This document shows positions 25,836 to 37,270 of a stretch of DNA of 64,000 nucleotides, piece by piece (the first letter of the stretch is position 1; every line of letters begins with the position of its first letter). Source of the DNA: Kibdelosporangium sp. MJ126-NF4 (lineage in GTDB: Bacteria; Actinomycetota; Actinomycetes; Mycobacteriales; Pseudonocardiaceae); NCBI RefSeq assembly GCF_000826545.1, contig NZ_CDME01000015.1:62001-126000 (forward strand), written 5' to 3'. The notes beneath the pieces were generated by a model. It did not search any database. It was not told the origin of the DNA and saw only the letters and a program-made list of their open reading frames with translations. Made by a program: the position numbers and the translations under genes.

Positions 25836-28800
25836 TCAGATTATGACCAGGGTTCCTCTGGCCAGCTTGGTTACGTCAGTTGACGCGCCGGTCCATGCTG
25901 TGGAGAACAGCAGCTTCGAGCCGTCTGTCAGTGTTATTGCCAGGCCTTCCTTGGCTTTTCCGTTCAGTCGCACGGTCAGGCCGGTGGCCGCGGTCTTCGG
26001 GCGCCAGTGGTCGGTCACGTCGACGAGGTCGGCGCGGCCGCGCAGGTCGATCGCGCCTGCTCCGGCGCCGAACGAGTCCACTTTTGTGCTGCGGATCTGG
26101 AACTTCCTGCCACCCGATGTGAATGTCACCAGGCTCGCTACGGATGGGCGTCCGTTGAGGCTTGCCGCCGCCAGTGTGAAGTCTGCTCGTGATCCGTTGT
26201 CTGCGCCGTAGGCCTTGGTCAGTGGCACTGAGCCGTCACCGATTACTACTCGGTTGCGCGCGTTGGTGAGTTCAACTTGTCCGGATGCTTTTCCCGTGTA
26301 GTTGCCACCGGCCGACGCCGTTATCTCGTGTACACCCGCTGGGAGTTCTGCTGTGCAGCTACCCGATGCGTCGGTTGGGCCGGTGCCCAGCTGGGCCAGG
26401 GGGGCTGTGCAGAGCGTCTGGTCTCCTGTGGTGAATGTCAGTGTTCCGCTCAGGATGTCACCGGGAGTCGAGTCGGTGTTGTCCTGCACGGTGGCCCTCA
26501 GTTGTACTGTTCCGCCGTTTACCAGGGAGTCTCCGGTGTAGGTCACCGTTGCGTCCTCTGGGGCCACCTTGACTGTGAACGCGGACTTGCCGACCACGCC
26601 GGTCGGGTCCGTCACCGACACTGTCACTGGGTAGTCGCCTGGGGCGGCTGTTGCCGTGCCTGCCACGGTCCATGAGCCGGAACCTGCCTGGGTCAGCGAA
26701 AGGCCTCCTGGCAGGCCTTCGGCTAGTGCGGTCAGGCCTTCGGCTGGGCTGTCCGTGTCAGTGGCGGTCACTGGGAACGAGGCCGCGTCGCTGTACTGCA
26801 CGGTCGCGGTGGGCGGTGGAGTCACCTTCGGTGCGCCCAGGATGGTGAAGTCCGCGTTGTTCAGGTCGAAGAAGACGTTGCCGACTGCTTCGACCTTGAT
26901 CCGTGCCTTGGTGGTTGCCACGTCCGGCAGCGTCAGGTTCTCGCTGCCGTCGTTGGCTGTGCGCTCGGACAGCACGTGCGGGAAGGTTGCGCCGCCGTCT
27001 GTGGACAGCGAGATCTTCACTTCTGCTGCGTTGATCGGCGCCGCGTTCGTGCCTGCCACGTCCCACTTGATCTCCTGCGCGGAGCCGCCTGGGTAGACCG
27101 TTCCGGCGGTGCCCTGCGAGGTCACCAGGAATGGACCGGTGTTCGGCGCGAGTACCAGTGCGGTGTCTGCGCTGCCGATACCGCCGCCGCCCGCGCGGTA
27201 GTCCCGTGCGGTCAGGCGGAAGTGGAGCGTCCGGTCGCCTGCGAAGCCGACCCAGTCTGCCGTGGGCAGGAACTCCGAGAAGCAGTCGACGATCGGGGCG
27301 GGGACCGTTCCCGCCGGGGGCGTCGGGCACACACCGGACTCGGCGTTGGTGTTGTTCGCCGCCACCTGTTCCAGGTTCGGGAAGACGCGCGTCGGGTTGT
27401 CGTTCACCGCGTTCTCGCCCGGCGAGTAGTACTTCAGCGTGTCCGCTGCCGTCACGATCGCGGCGGTGCCGAACTGCCGGAACAGCGGGCCGTCCTTCTT
27501 GACGTTGTTCACCAGGCCGGTTCCCACGCTGGCGCCCCGGTCGTTCTGCTCCCACAGGTAGGTGAGTTTGTCGCCGTCGGCGTCAGTCGCGCTGCCGGTC
27601 AGCGAGAACGGCGTGCGCAGCGGGATCGTGTACTGCTGGGCCGCGGTGGTCACGACCGGGGCGTGATTGGTGGTGTCCTCCGCCTTGAAGCCGGTGTTCT
27701 CCTGCGGGCCGCCGTCGACGGTCTCGCCGACCACGGCTGTGGTGCCGGTTCCGTCGAAGCCCAGTGACGGCACGTCCACTGCTGCGACTGGTCCACCTTG
27801 GAACGTCACTTGGAAGCCTGTGTCGCCGAACACTGTGCCACCGAAGCCTGAAACGGTCACGGTCCCACCGGCGGGCCAGCCCTGGATTCCTTCGATCGCC
27901 GCCTTGATCCCGGCAGCCGTGTAGTTGGTGCCCCGCACGATCGGCGCCGACGCCTGACCGTTGTAGGACAAGGTGAACGAGTCGGTGCCGTCGAAGTCAC
28001 GCAGACCGATGTTCTGCACCTCGTTGATCGGCGCACGCGGCGTCGACGTGAAGGTGCTGATCTCGGTGTAGCTGCGCTGCGACCAGTACGGGTCGCTGTG
28101 CGGCTGCAGGTTGTCCGTGCCGCAGATGCCCGCGTAGGCCATGATCGACGAGCCACTGCCCGGCTCGTAGGAGTTGGCCGGGCTACGGTTCGCGCCTGAG
28201 CAGGAGCCCTGCGTGCCGTTGAACGTGTGGTTACCGGCGAACTGGTGGCCGAGTTCGTGTGCCACGTAGTCCACCGCGAAGAAGTCACCGACCGGCGTCG
28301 GCAAACCGGTGCAGCCACGTGCCTTCCCGCTGCCACCGACGACACCGAGACCGGCGATACCGCCGCCGTCGAGCCCGAGGCCGATGTGCCCGACGTCGTA
28401 GTTGCCCGCACCGATCAGCTGCCCGAGCACGATCTGGTTGCGGTTCAACAGGCCGCTGGAGCATCCGGCCAGTTGCGAGGTCGTGTAGCACGCCGCCGCT
28501 CCGCACGGACCGTTCGGACCGGTCGCCTCGGCGGCGGTGTTCAGGTTTGTCCTGTCGGTGTCGTTGACCAACACCAGTCGGATCGCGGTCTCGTCCTCGT
28601 AGATCTGCGCGACCCGGTTGACCAGCGTCACCTTCGCCGCGGTCACGTTCGCCGCGCCGAAGTAGTTCGCGTAGGAGGGATCCGTGACCAGCGCCAGCCG
28701 GTAAGTCCGCAGCTTCACGATCGGGCCAGCGTCCGCAGGCAGAGCCTCCTGCAGGACCTGCTCGATCTCCTCGTTCTCCACCAGCGGTCCCGCGTCATTG

Positions 28801-29348
28801 CGCAGGTTGTGCCCGTAGTAGCTGGCGTAGAGGCTCTCGGCCCTGGCGTAGTCGCCGTGGAAGTACGGGTCGACGTACCACTGACCGCGCTGTGAACGCA
28901 CCGAAGCGTGGAACCCCAGTGGTGTCATGTCGGCGCGGACGGTCGCGGTCGGGTCGTCGATTCCCTTGCCGGAGTAGGTCTTGATCTCCGGGTGGGCCGC
29001 GGCGAGCTTCTCCTCCATCACTGGCGCGTCCACCAGCGAGAACCGCTCGAACTTGCCCTCGGGTGTCGGCAGCAGGACTTCCTTGCCCTGCAGGGCCGCC
29101 CGTGGCGCGAGCGAAAGGTCGGACTGGATCGCGGCACGGTCCAGTGTGACCCCGGCGAACTGGTCCGTTCTGACATCGGCCTGTCTGGCCGATCTTTGCG
29201 CGACCGGGTTGCCGTCGACCTTCGTCCACGGATTCTCCGACGCGGCCGGTGCGGCCGTGCCGAACACCGGCAGCAGCGCCAGTGACATACCCGCGATCGC
29301 GAGCGCGGCCACACTTCGGCCGCGCGTTGGTAATGAGGATCTCGCCAA
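25836..29348 (-). CDS. Large secreted reprolysin-like zinc metalloprotease, paralogue 1
   Basis: The 1,170-residue protein has a signal peptide (about residues 1-36), a propeptide-like region with LLPTPEGKFERFSLVDAPV, and a metzincin catalytic domain with HELGHQFAGNH at residues 364-374 followed by the Met-turn SSIMAYAG. The C-terminal half is built of beta-rich modules: an Ig-like segment with VYPGGSAQEIKWDVAGTNAA, a putative-Ig segment near PTATVQYSDAAS, and a bacterial Ig-like repeat with VTYTGDSLVNGG. It should be exported and degrade protein outside the cell. A close paralogue lies directly upstream. Toward the 3' end codons ending in A become common, unlike the 5' part and the atp genes. 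The class is firm; the substrate is unknown. Confidence 0.88.
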   Translation of the reverse strand: MARSSLPTRGRSVAALAIAGMSLALLPVFGTAAPAASENPWTKVDGNPVAQRSARQADVRTDQFAGVTLDRAAIQSDLSLAPRAALQGKEVLLPTPEGKFERFSLVDAPVMEEKLAAAHPEIKTYSGKGIDDPTATVRADMTPLGFHASVRSQRGQWYVDPYFHGDYARAESLYASYYGHNLRNDAGPLVENEEIEQVLQEALPADAGPIVKLRTYRLALVTDPSYANYFGAANVTAAKVTLVNRVAQIYEDETAIRLVLVNDTDRTNLNTAAEATGPNGPCGAAACYTTSQLAGCSSGLLNRNQIVLGQLIGAGNYDVGHIGLGLDGGGIAGLGVVGGSGKARGCTGLPTPVGDFFAVDYVAHELGHQFAGNHTFNGTQGSCSGANRSPANSYEPGSGSSIMAYAGICGTDNLQPHSDPYWSQRSYTEISTFTSTPRAPINEVQNIGLRDFDGTDSFTLSYNGQASAPIVRGTNYTAAGIKAAIEGIQGWPAGGTVTVSGFGGTVFGDTGFQVTFQGGPVAAVDVPSLGFDGTGTTAVVGETVDGGPQENTGFKAEDTTNHAPVVTTAAQQYTIPLRTPFSLTGSATDADGDKLTYLWEQNDRGASVGTGLVNNVKKDGPLFRQFGTAAIVTAADTLKYYSPGENAVNDNPTRVFPNLEQVAANNTNAESGVCPTPPAGTVPAPIVDCFSEFLPTADWVGFAGDRTLHFRLTARDYRAGGGGIGSADTALVLAPNTGPFLVTSQGTAGTVYPGGSAQEIKWDVAGTNAAPINAAEVKISLSTDGGATFPHVLSERTANDGSENLTLPDVATTKARIKVEAVGNVFFDLNNADFTILGAPKVTPPPTATVQYSDAASFPVTATDTDSPAEGLTALAEGLPGGLSLTQAGSGSWTVAGTATAAPGDYPVTVSVTDPTGVVGKSAFTVKVAPEDATVTYTGDSLVNGGTVQLRATVQDNTDSTPGDILSGTLTFTTGDQTLCTAPLAQLGTGPTDASGSCTAELPAGVHEITASAGGNYTGKASGQVELTNARNRVVIGDGSVPLTKAYGADNGSRADFTLAAASLNGRPSVASLVTFTSGGRKFQIRSTKVDSFGAGAGAIDLRGRADLVDVTDHWRPKTAATGLTVRLNGKAKEGLAITLTDGSKLLFSTAWTGASTDVTKLARGTLVII

Positions 29349-29370
29349 AGTGACTTTTCTCCTTGAAAGA

Positions 29371-29418
29371 CCTCGTGAGTGGTTGGTCCGCTTCTAACCG
29401 GACCAACCACTCACGAGG
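29371..29418. terminator. Palindromic terminator between the two metalloprotease genes, CTCGTGAGTG family
   Basis: Arms of 20 bases (29371-29390 and 29399-29418) pair perfectly around an 8-base loop. The hairpin begins right after the 3' end of the upstream paralogue on the minus strand, so the two protease genes are probably separate transcripts. Confidence 0.82.
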
Positions 29419-29424
29419 AAATGG

Positions 29425-32400
29425 CTATGCGATCAGGACACCGCCGGTCTTCAACGGGATCTCCTGTGTTTTCGCGCCCGTCCACTCGGACGAGAACAAC
29501 AGTTTTTCGCCCTGCAGGATGGTGACCGCGACGTCGCGGCCGGTCTGCGTCACCCTCAGTTCGACGTTGGCCGCGACGAATGTCGCCTGGCCGTTGCTGA
29601 TTTCACTGAGCAGGACCTTGGCACGCAGGTCCAGCGAACCGGACGTCTTCGCCCCGAAGGACTCGACGGCGTTGCCGAACGCGAGGAACTCCCGGCCACC
29701 GGAGGTGAACCTCAGTGTGTTCAGGCCGATGGTCTTCGCGTTGTTGTGCACCAGCAAGGCCGACAGGCTGACCGGGGTGCCCTGGTCTGCCTTGTACGTC
29801 CCCGCCGACTTGCTCGCGGTCAGCACACCGGCCGCGAGCACAGTGCGCTTCTGCGACGCCTGCGCCTCGACCGATGTCGCCGCTGTGGCGGCGTAGTTCC
29901 CGCCCGCTGCCGCAGTGACCGACGTGACACCCTGCGGCAGTTTGCCGATGCAGCTACCGGAGCCGTCAGACGCGCCGGTCCCGAGCAGGCTCACCGGAGC
30001 GGTGCACAACGCCTTGCCACCAGCGGAGAACGTTACGTTCGCCGTCCGGATGTCGCCGGGTGTGGCGTCGGTGTTGTCCCGCACAGTCGCCCGGAACAAC
30101 ACAGAGTCGCCGTACACCAAGGAAGTCCCGGTGTAGGTGACCTCGGCGCCCTCCGGCTTCACCGTGACCGGCACCGTGAGCGTGCTGGCCACACCGGTGT
30201 CGTCGGTGACCGTGAACGCAACCGGGTACTCACCCGGCTTTGCCTTGGTGGTACCGGAAATCGTCCACGTCCGCTTGTTCTCGGCTGTGGTTCCCGGTGC
30301 CACCGCGAGCCCGTCGGGCAGCCCGGTGACGGACGCGGTCAACGCCGTACCGGCGCTGTCCGGGTCCTCCGCGGTGATCGTGACCGGCGCGAGCGCGTCG
30401 CTGTACTGCACAGCGATGTTCTGCGGGCTGGTCACGCGCGGCGAGGCGTGGATGGTGAAGTCGGCGTCGCTGACGTCGAAGAAGACGTTCCCGACCGCCT
30501 CGACCTTGATCCGCGCCTTGGTCGTCGGCACGTCGGGCAGCCTGAGCTGTTCGCTGCCGTCGTTGGGCGTGCTGTGCGTGATCGCGTACGGGAAGGTCTT
30601 GCCGCCGTCAGCGGACAGCGAGATCTTCACGTTCTTGGCGTTGACCGGCGCGGTGTTCGTGCCCGCCACGTCCCACGTGATCGTCTGCTTGGACCCACCG
30701 GCCAGCGCGGCGGTGGAGCCCTGCGAGGTGACCAGGAACGGCCCCGCGTCCGGCGCGAGCTTCACCGCGGTTTCGGCGAAGCCGATACCGCCGCCGCCGT
30801 GTCGGGCATCCCGTGCGGTGAGCCGGAAATGCATGGTCCGGTCGTCCTTGAAACCGGTCCAGTCGGCCGTCGGCAGGAACTCCGAGTAGCAGTCGATCAG
30901 CTCCTGCGGCACGTTCGTCTTGCCACCCGACGGTGGCTTCGGCGGCGCGGGCGGGCAGGCGCCGGTCTTGGCGTTGGTGTTGTTCGCCAGGATCTGTGCC
31001 ATGTCCGGGAACACCCGCGTCGGGTTGCGGTTCACCGCGTTCTGGCCCGGCGAGTAGTACTTCAGGCTGTCCGCGTCGGTCACGATCGCGGCCGTGCCGA
31101 ACTGCCGGAACAGCGCGCCGTCCTTCTTGACGTTGCTCACCAGGCCGGTGCCGGTGGCCTTGCCGCGGTCGTTCTGCTCCCACATGTAGGTGACGGCGTC
31201 GCCGTCCTGGTCCTTCGCGCTACCGGTCAGCGCGAACGGCGTGCGCACCGGTATCGTGTACGACGACGGGACCTTCACCACGGGAGCGTGGTTGCGGGTG
31301 TCCTTGACCTTGAAGCCCTTGTTGTCGACCGGGCCGCCCTTGATCGACTCACCGGCGTACCCGGATCCGCCGGTCACCGTGATCCCCAGCGATTCGACGT
31401 TCACCCCGGCGAGCGTGCCGCCGAAGATGACCTGGAAACCCGTGTCGCCAAATGGAATCGGCCGGTAGTCCGGGTGGTCGCCGAACCCGGCGACGGTCAC
31501 GGTCGCGCCCGTGATCGACTCGACCGCGGCCTTGACCGCAGCAGGCGTGTAGTTCACTCCACGCACGATCGGCTCGGAGGTCTTTCCCTGATAGGACAAC
31601 GTGAACGAGTCGGAGCCGTCGAACTCGCGCAGCGAGATGTCCTGCTGCTCGTTGATCGCGGGCAGATTCGCTGTGGTGTACGTCGTGATCTCGGTGTAGC
31701 TCTGGTGCGACCAGTACGGGTCGCTGTGCGGCTGCAGGTTGTCCTGCTGGCAGATCCCGGCGTACGCCATGATCGACGAACCGCTGCCCGGCTCGACCGA
31801 AGTGGACGGTTCACGGTTGCCCGTCGAGCAGTTCCACTCGGTGCCGTTGAACGTGTGGTTGCCGCCGAACTGGTGGCCCATCTCGTGTGCCACGTAGTCG
31901 ACGGCGTAGAAATCGCCGACCGGCGTGGGCAGACCGGTGCAGCCGACCGCCTTTTCCTGGCCACCGACCACGCCGAGCCCGGCGATTCCGCCGCCGTTCA
32001 CGCCGAGGCCGATGTGCCCGATGTCGTACTTGTCGGCGCCGACGAGCTGGCCGAGGGCGACCCCGGTCGCGTACAGCGTCGGGATGTCACAGGTTTCGAG
32101 CTCTTCCGGCGTGAAGCACGGTGCCGCGCCGCACGGGCCGTTCGGCTGGGAAGCCAGCGCCGGGGTGTTCAGGTTGGTTTTGTCGGTGTCGTTGATCAAC
32201 ACCAGTCGGATCGCGGTCTCGTCCTCGTAGATCTGGGTGACGCGGTTCATCAGCGTCACCTTCGCCGCGGTCACGTTCGCCGCGCCGAAGTAGGTGGCGT
32301 AGGACGGGTCGGTGATCAGCGCCAGCCGGTAGGTCCGCAGCTTCACCAGTGGGTTCTTGCCCGCGCCGTCGATCGTCGCCTGGACCTCCTTGGCGACGCC

Positions 32401-32979
32401 CTGGATGCCCTTCTCCTGCAACGGCCCGCTCGGGTTCTGCACGTCGTGGCCGTAGTAGCTGGCGTACAGGCCCTGGTCCTGGTGGAAGTACGGGTCGACG
32501 AACCACGACCCGGCCTCCGAGCGCACCGAGGCGTGGAAGCCCAACGGCGTCAGGTCGGCCCGCACGGACGCGGTCGGGTCGTCGATGCCCCGGCCCGCGT
32601 AGGTCTTGATCTCCGGGTGGGCCGCCGCCAGCGCCTCTTCCATCACCGGCGCGTCCACCAACGAGAACCGCTGGAACGTGCCCTCGGGAGTCGGCAGCAG
32701 CACTTCCCGTGACCCTGCGCCCGCGGCCCGCGAAGCCTTCCCCAGCTCGCCCCGCATCAGCGCCCGGTCGAGAGTGAACCCGGCGAACTTGTCCGTTCGG
32801 ATGTCGGCCTGCCTGGCCGATCGTTTCGCCACCGAGCCCGCGTCCGCCTTGGTCCACGGGTTGCTCGGTGCGGCAGGTGCCGAGGTGCTCAGCACCGGCA
32901 TCAGGGCGACCGCCAACCCGGCGATCGCGACAGCGGTCAGACTCCGAGCGGGTCTGGACCGTAACGAGGAACCGCCCAA
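29425..32979 (-). CDS. Large secreted reprolysin-like zinc metalloprotease, paralogue 2
   Basis: The 1,184-residue protein has the same architecture as its neighbour: signal peptide (about 1-37), propeptide with LLPTPEGTFQRFSLVDAPV, catalytic HEMGHQFGGNH at residues 365-375 with Met-turn SSIMAYAG, then Ig-like beta modules (TWDVAGTNTAPVNAKNVKIS, VTYTGTSLVYGDS). Long stretches are identical between the two, so this is a tandem duplication followed by divergence. Codon use here is uniformly GC-rich, unlike the 3' part of paralogue 1. No transglutaminase or secretion partner is adjacent. The gene ends the block inserted between atpC and atpD. Confidence 0.88.
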   Translation of the reverse strand: MGGSSLRSRPARSLTAVAIAGLAVALMPVLSTSAPAAPSNPWTKADAGSVAKRSARQADIRTDKFAGFTLDRALMRGELGKASRAAGAGSREVLLPTPEGTFQRFSLVDAPVMEEALAAAHPEIKTYAGRGIDDPTASVRADLTPLGFHASVRSEAGSWFVDPYFHQDQGLYASYYGHDVQNPSGPLQEKGIQGVAKEVQATIDGAGKNPLVKLRTYRLALITDPSYATYFGAANVTAAKVTLMNRVTQIYEDETAIRLVLINDTDKTNLNTPALASQPNGPCGAAPCFTPEELETCDIPTLYATGVALGQLVGADKYDIGHIGLGVNGGGIAGLGVVGGQEKAVGCTGLPTPVGDFYAVDYVAHEMGHQFGGNHTFNGTEWNCSTGNREPSTSVEPGSGSSIMAYAGICQQDNLQPHSDPYWSHQSYTEITTYTTANLPAINEQQDISLREFDGSDSFTLSYQGKTSEPIVRGVNYTPAAVKAAVESITGATVTVAGFGDHPDYRPIPFGDTGFQVIFGGTLAGVNVESLGITVTGGSGYAGESIKGGPVDNKGFKVKDTRNHAPVVKVPSSYTIPVRTPFALTGSAKDQDGDAVTYMWEQNDRGKATGTGLVSNVKKDGALFRQFGTAAIVTDADSLKYYSPGQNAVNRNPTRVFPDMAQILANNTNAKTGACPPAPPKPPSGGKTNVPQELIDCYSEFLPTADWTGFKDDRTMHFRLTARDARHGGGGIGFAETAVKLAPDAGPFLVTSQGSTAALAGGSKQTITWDVAGTNTAPVNAKNVKISLSADGGKTFPYAITHSTPNDGSEQLRLPDVPTTKARIKVEAVGNVFFDVSDADFTIHASPRVTSPQNIAVQYSDALAPVTITAEDPDSAGTALTASVTGLPDGLAVAPGTTAENKRTWTISGTTKAKPGEYPVAFTVTDDTGVASTLTVPVTVKPEGAEVTYTGTSLVYGDSVLFRATVRDNTDATPGDIRTANVTFSAGGKALCTAPVSLLGTGASDGSGSCIGKLPQGVTSVTAAAGGNYAATAATSVEAQASQKRTVLAAGVLTASKSAGTYKADQGTPVSLSALLVHNNAKTIGLNTLRFTSGGREFLAFGNAVESFGAKTSGSLDLRAKVLLSEISNGQATFVAANVELRVTQTGRDVAVTILQGEKLLFSSEWTGAKTQEIPLKTGGVLIA

Positions 32980-33069
32980 CTGAACCCCTCCTCAAAGAAC
33001 GCGTTCACACCGCATTCTCGCCGGGGCGCTGGGCAGCCATAACAGCCAAAAGTACTAAGCGTGCCACTG

Positions 33070-33202
33070 CTCGTGAGCGGTTCGTCCCCCCAAGGCGAAC
33101 AAACCGCTCACGACACGCTTACCCAGCGTCGCTGGTTGGCGTGTCGTGAGCGGTTTGTTCGGTATTCAGCTATAGCTCATGACGGGACGAACCACTCACG
33201 AG
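33070..33202. terminator. Compound palindromic terminator region downstream of atpD
   Basis: Two hairpins of the CTCGTGAG family lie in tandem: one at 33070-33114 and a weaker one at 33144-33202. In addition the right arm of the first and the left arm of the second are perfect complements over 23 bases (33096-33118 and 33139-33161), so alternative folding is possible. The region lies between the stop of atpD and the start of the protease gene on the minus strand and can end the main atp transcript before the inserted block. Confidence 0.75.
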
Positions 33203-33205
33203 TTA

Positions 33206-34636
<1,431 letters not shown>

Positions 34637-35575
34637 TTAGTCATCACTTCCTGCGGCGGCGGCGAGCGCGTTGGCGCCACCGACGATCTCGCTGATCTCC
34701 TGGGTGATCTGGGCCTGGCGCGCCTGGTTCGCCTCACGCGAGAGGGTGAGGACGAGGTCCTTCGCGTTGTCCGTCGCGGACTTCATCGCGGTACGACGAG
34801 CCGCGGACTCCGACGCGGCCGAGTCGAGCAGTGCGGAGAAGATCCTGGTGTTGATGTACTTCGGCAGCAGCGCGGCCAGCAACTGGTCCGCGCCCGGCTC
34901 GAACTCGTAGCTCGGCGGGATGGTGTCCGGCTTCTCGTCGGAGAACTCGACCTCGAGCGGAGCCATCCGCTTGACGGTCGGCACCTGGGAGAGCATCGTC
35001 CGGAACTCCGTGTAGACGATGTGCAACTCGTCCACACCGAGCACGCCGTCCTCACCCGGGTTGTCGCCCTCGTCGTCGGCCCCGGACATGAAGGCCTTGA
35101 CCAGCAGTTCACCCGCGGCCTGGGCGTGCTCGTAACGCGGCGTCTCGGAGAACCCGGTCCACGACTCGACGTAGTCGCGGTCGCGGAACGTGTAGAACGA
35201 GACGGCCTTGCGGCCGATCAGATACAGCACCGGCTGTTTGCCCTGCGAGCGGAGCAGCGAAACAAGCTCCTCCGCGGCGCGCAGCACGTTGGCGTTGTAG
35301 CCGCCGCACAGGCCACGGTCACTCGTCACGATGAGCACGCCGGCCCGCGTGGGGTTCTCGCGCTCGGTCAGCAACGGGTGATCCAAGTTGGACGCCGCCC
35401 CGGCCAGTGCGGAGAGCACGTTCGTGATCTCCTGCGCATACGGCCGGGAGGCCTCCACTCGTGCCTGCGCCCGGCTGATCCGCGTGGTCGCGATGACCTC
35501 CTGGGCCTTGAAGATCTTGGCAAGGCCCTGGGTTGAGCGGATCCGTTGGCGTAGTTCGCGAAGCTGTGCGGCCAT
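34637..35575 (-). CDS. atpG: ATP synthase gamma subunit
   Basis: Gamma forms the rotating central shaft of F1. The 312-residue protein shows the N-terminal coiled coil ([20 protein letters not shown] in part, [16 protein letters not shown]), the conserved [16 protein letters not shown] and the C-terminal helix with [19 protein letters not shown]. An acidic insert [11 protein letters not shown] near the middle resembles the short gamma loop found in actinobacteria, which is linked to low ATP hydrolysis in mycobacteria. It lies between atpA and atpD with short gaps. Confidence 0.97.
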   Translation of the reverse strand: MAAQLRELRQRIRSTQGLAKIFKAQEVIATTRISRAQARVEASRPYAQEITNVLSALAGAASNLDHPLLTERENPTRAGVLIVTSDRGLCGGYNANVLRAAEELVSLLRSQGKQPVLYLIGRKAVSFYTFRDRDYVESWTGFSETPRYEHAQAAGELLVKAFMSGADDEGDNPGEDGVLGVDELHIVYTEFRTMLSQVPTVKRMAPLEVEFSDEKPDTIPPSYEFEPGADQLLAALLPKYINTRIFSALLDSAASESAARRTAMKSATDNAKDLVLTLSREANQARQAQITQEISEIVGGANALAAAAGSDD

Positions 35576-35587
35576 GTGGCTACCCGA

Positions 35588-37228
35588 TCACTTCTTCGGG
35601 GCGGGTCGGTGCACCTTCACCGACTCCTGCCCGACCTTGTCGGCTTCCAGCGCGTCGGCCGGGGTGTCCACGACCGACGAACCGTCGGCCGCGGTGAACT
35701 GCTCCTTGAACTTGTTGATCGCCTCGGAGAGACGCTCGACCAGCTCGTCGGAGAGGTCCTTGGTGTCGCGGATCTCCTGCAGGATACCCGCGTGGTTGCG
35801 CCGGACGTTGTCCAGCAGCTCCCGCTCGAACCGGCGGACGTCGTCGGTCGGCACCGAGTCGAGGAAGCCACGGGTACCCGCGAAGATCGAGACGACCTGC
35901 TCGTCGATCGCCACCGGCGAGTACGCGTTCTGGCGCAGCACCTGGTAGAGCCGGTCACCACGCTCCAGCTGGGCCTTCGAGGTGGCGTCGAGGTCCGAGG
36001 CGAACGCGGCGAACGCGGCCAGCTCGGTGTGCTGCGAGAGGTCGATCCGCAGCGAACCGGAGACCTTGCGCATCGCCTTGATCTGCGCGGCGCCACCGAC
36101 TCGGGACACCGACACACCGACCGCGATGGCCGGGCGCTGGCCCTGGTTGAACAGGTCGGCCTGCAGGAAGCACTGGCCGTCGGTGATCGAGATGACGTTG
36201 GTGGGGATGTAGGCCGAGATGTCACCGGCCTTGGTCTCGATGATCGGCAGACCGGTCAGCGAGCCCGCGCCCAGGTCGTCGGACAGCTTTCCGCAGCGCT
36301 CCAGCAGACGGGAGTGCAAGTAGAAGACGTCACCCGGGTAGGCCTCGCGGCCCGGCGGGCGGCGCAGCAGCAGCGACAGCGCGCGGTAGGCCTCGGCCTG
36401 CTTGGTCAGGTCGTCGAAGACGATCAGGACGTGCTTGCCCGCGTACATCCAGTGCTGGCCGAGGGCCGAGCCGGTGTAGGGGGCGATCCACTTGAAGCCC
36501 GCGGAGTCCGATGCCGGGGCCGCGACGATGGTGGTGTACTCCATCGCGCCGTTGTCCTCGAGCGTCTTCTTGACCGCCGCGATCGTGGAGCCCTTCTGAC
36601 CGATGGCGACGTAGATGCAGCGCACCTGCTGCTTCGGGTCGCCGGTCTCCCACGCCTGCTTCTGGTTGATGATCGTGTCGACGCAGACCGTGGTCTTGCC
36701 GGTCTTGCGGTCGCCGATGATCAGCTGGCGCTGGCCGCGGCCGATCGGCGTCATCGCGTCGATCGCCTTGATGCCGGTCACCAGCGGTTCCTTCACCGGC
36801 TGGCGCTGCACCACCGTCGCGGCCTGCAGCTCAAGCACACGCTGGTCGTCGGCGACGATGTCGCCGAGGCCGTCCAGCGGCTGGCCGAGCGGGTTGATGA
36901 CGCGGCCGAGGAAGCCGTCGCCGACCGGCACCGAAAGGATCCGGCCGGTCCGCTTGACCTCCTGGCCTTCCTCGATGGTCTCGTAGTCACCGAGGATCGT
37001 GACACCGATTTCGCGCACGTCCAGGTTCTGCGCGACACCGAGCACGCCGCCGGGGAACTCGACCAGCTCGTTGGCCATCGCCGAGGGCAGACCCTCGACG
37101 TAGGCCACGCCGTCACCGGTCGCGGTGACGGTGCCGACCTCTTCCTTCGTCACGTCCGGCGTGTAACCGGAGACGTAGTTCTCGATCGCACTGCGGATCT
37201 CGTCCGACGAGATCGTCAGCTCCGCCAT
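35588..37228 (-). CDS. atpA: ATP synthase alpha subunit
   Basis: Alpha is the regulatory nucleotide-binding subunit of F1. The 546-residue protein has the P-loop [24 protein letters not shown] and the arginine-finger region [15 protein letters not shown]-terminal extension beyond the usual domain carries [15 protein letters not shown]; mycobacterial alpha subunits also have an extra C-terminal tail that restrains ATP hydrolysis. The ATG at 37228 is the family start. Confidence 0.98.
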   Translation of the reverse strand: MAELTISSDEIRSAIENYVSGYTPDVTKEEVGTVTATGDGVAYVEGLPSAMANELVEFPGGVLGVAQNLDVREIGVTILGDYETIEEGQEVKRTGRILSVPVGDGFLGRVINPLGQPLDGLGDIVADDQRVLELQAATVVQRQPVKEPLVTGIKAIDAMTPIGRGQRQLIIGDRKTGKTTVCVDTIINQKQAWETGDPKQQVRCIYVAIGQKGSTIAAVKKTLEDNGAMEYTTIVAAPASDSAGFKWIAPYTGSALGQHWMYAGKHVLIVFDDLTKQAEAYRALSLLLRRPPGREAYPGDVFYLHSRLLERCGKLSDDLGAGSLTGLPIIETKAGDISAYIPTNVISITDGQCFLQADLFNQGQRPAIAVGVSVSRVGGAAQIKAMRKVSGSLRIDLSQHTELAAFAAFASDLDATSKAQLERGDRLYQVLRQNAYSPVAIDEQVVSIFAGTRGFLDSVPTDDVRRFERELLDNVRRNHAGILQEIRDTKDLSDELVERLSEAINKFKEQFTAADGSSVVDTPADALEADKVGQESVKVHRPAPKK

Positions 37229-37270
37229 GTCTTCCCGCTCTCGCTTTCGTTACTTCAAAATGCTTGGGGT

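Noticed and set aside
29746..32712. 988-codon open frame opposite protease paralogue 2
   Set aside because: Antisense shadow; composition is typical of reversed GC-rich codons and there is no domain similarity.
25836..32979. The large proteases as PqqA-processing peptidases
   Set aside because: PqqF/PqqG are M16 peptidases acting in the cytoplasm; these are secreted metzincins with signal peptides.
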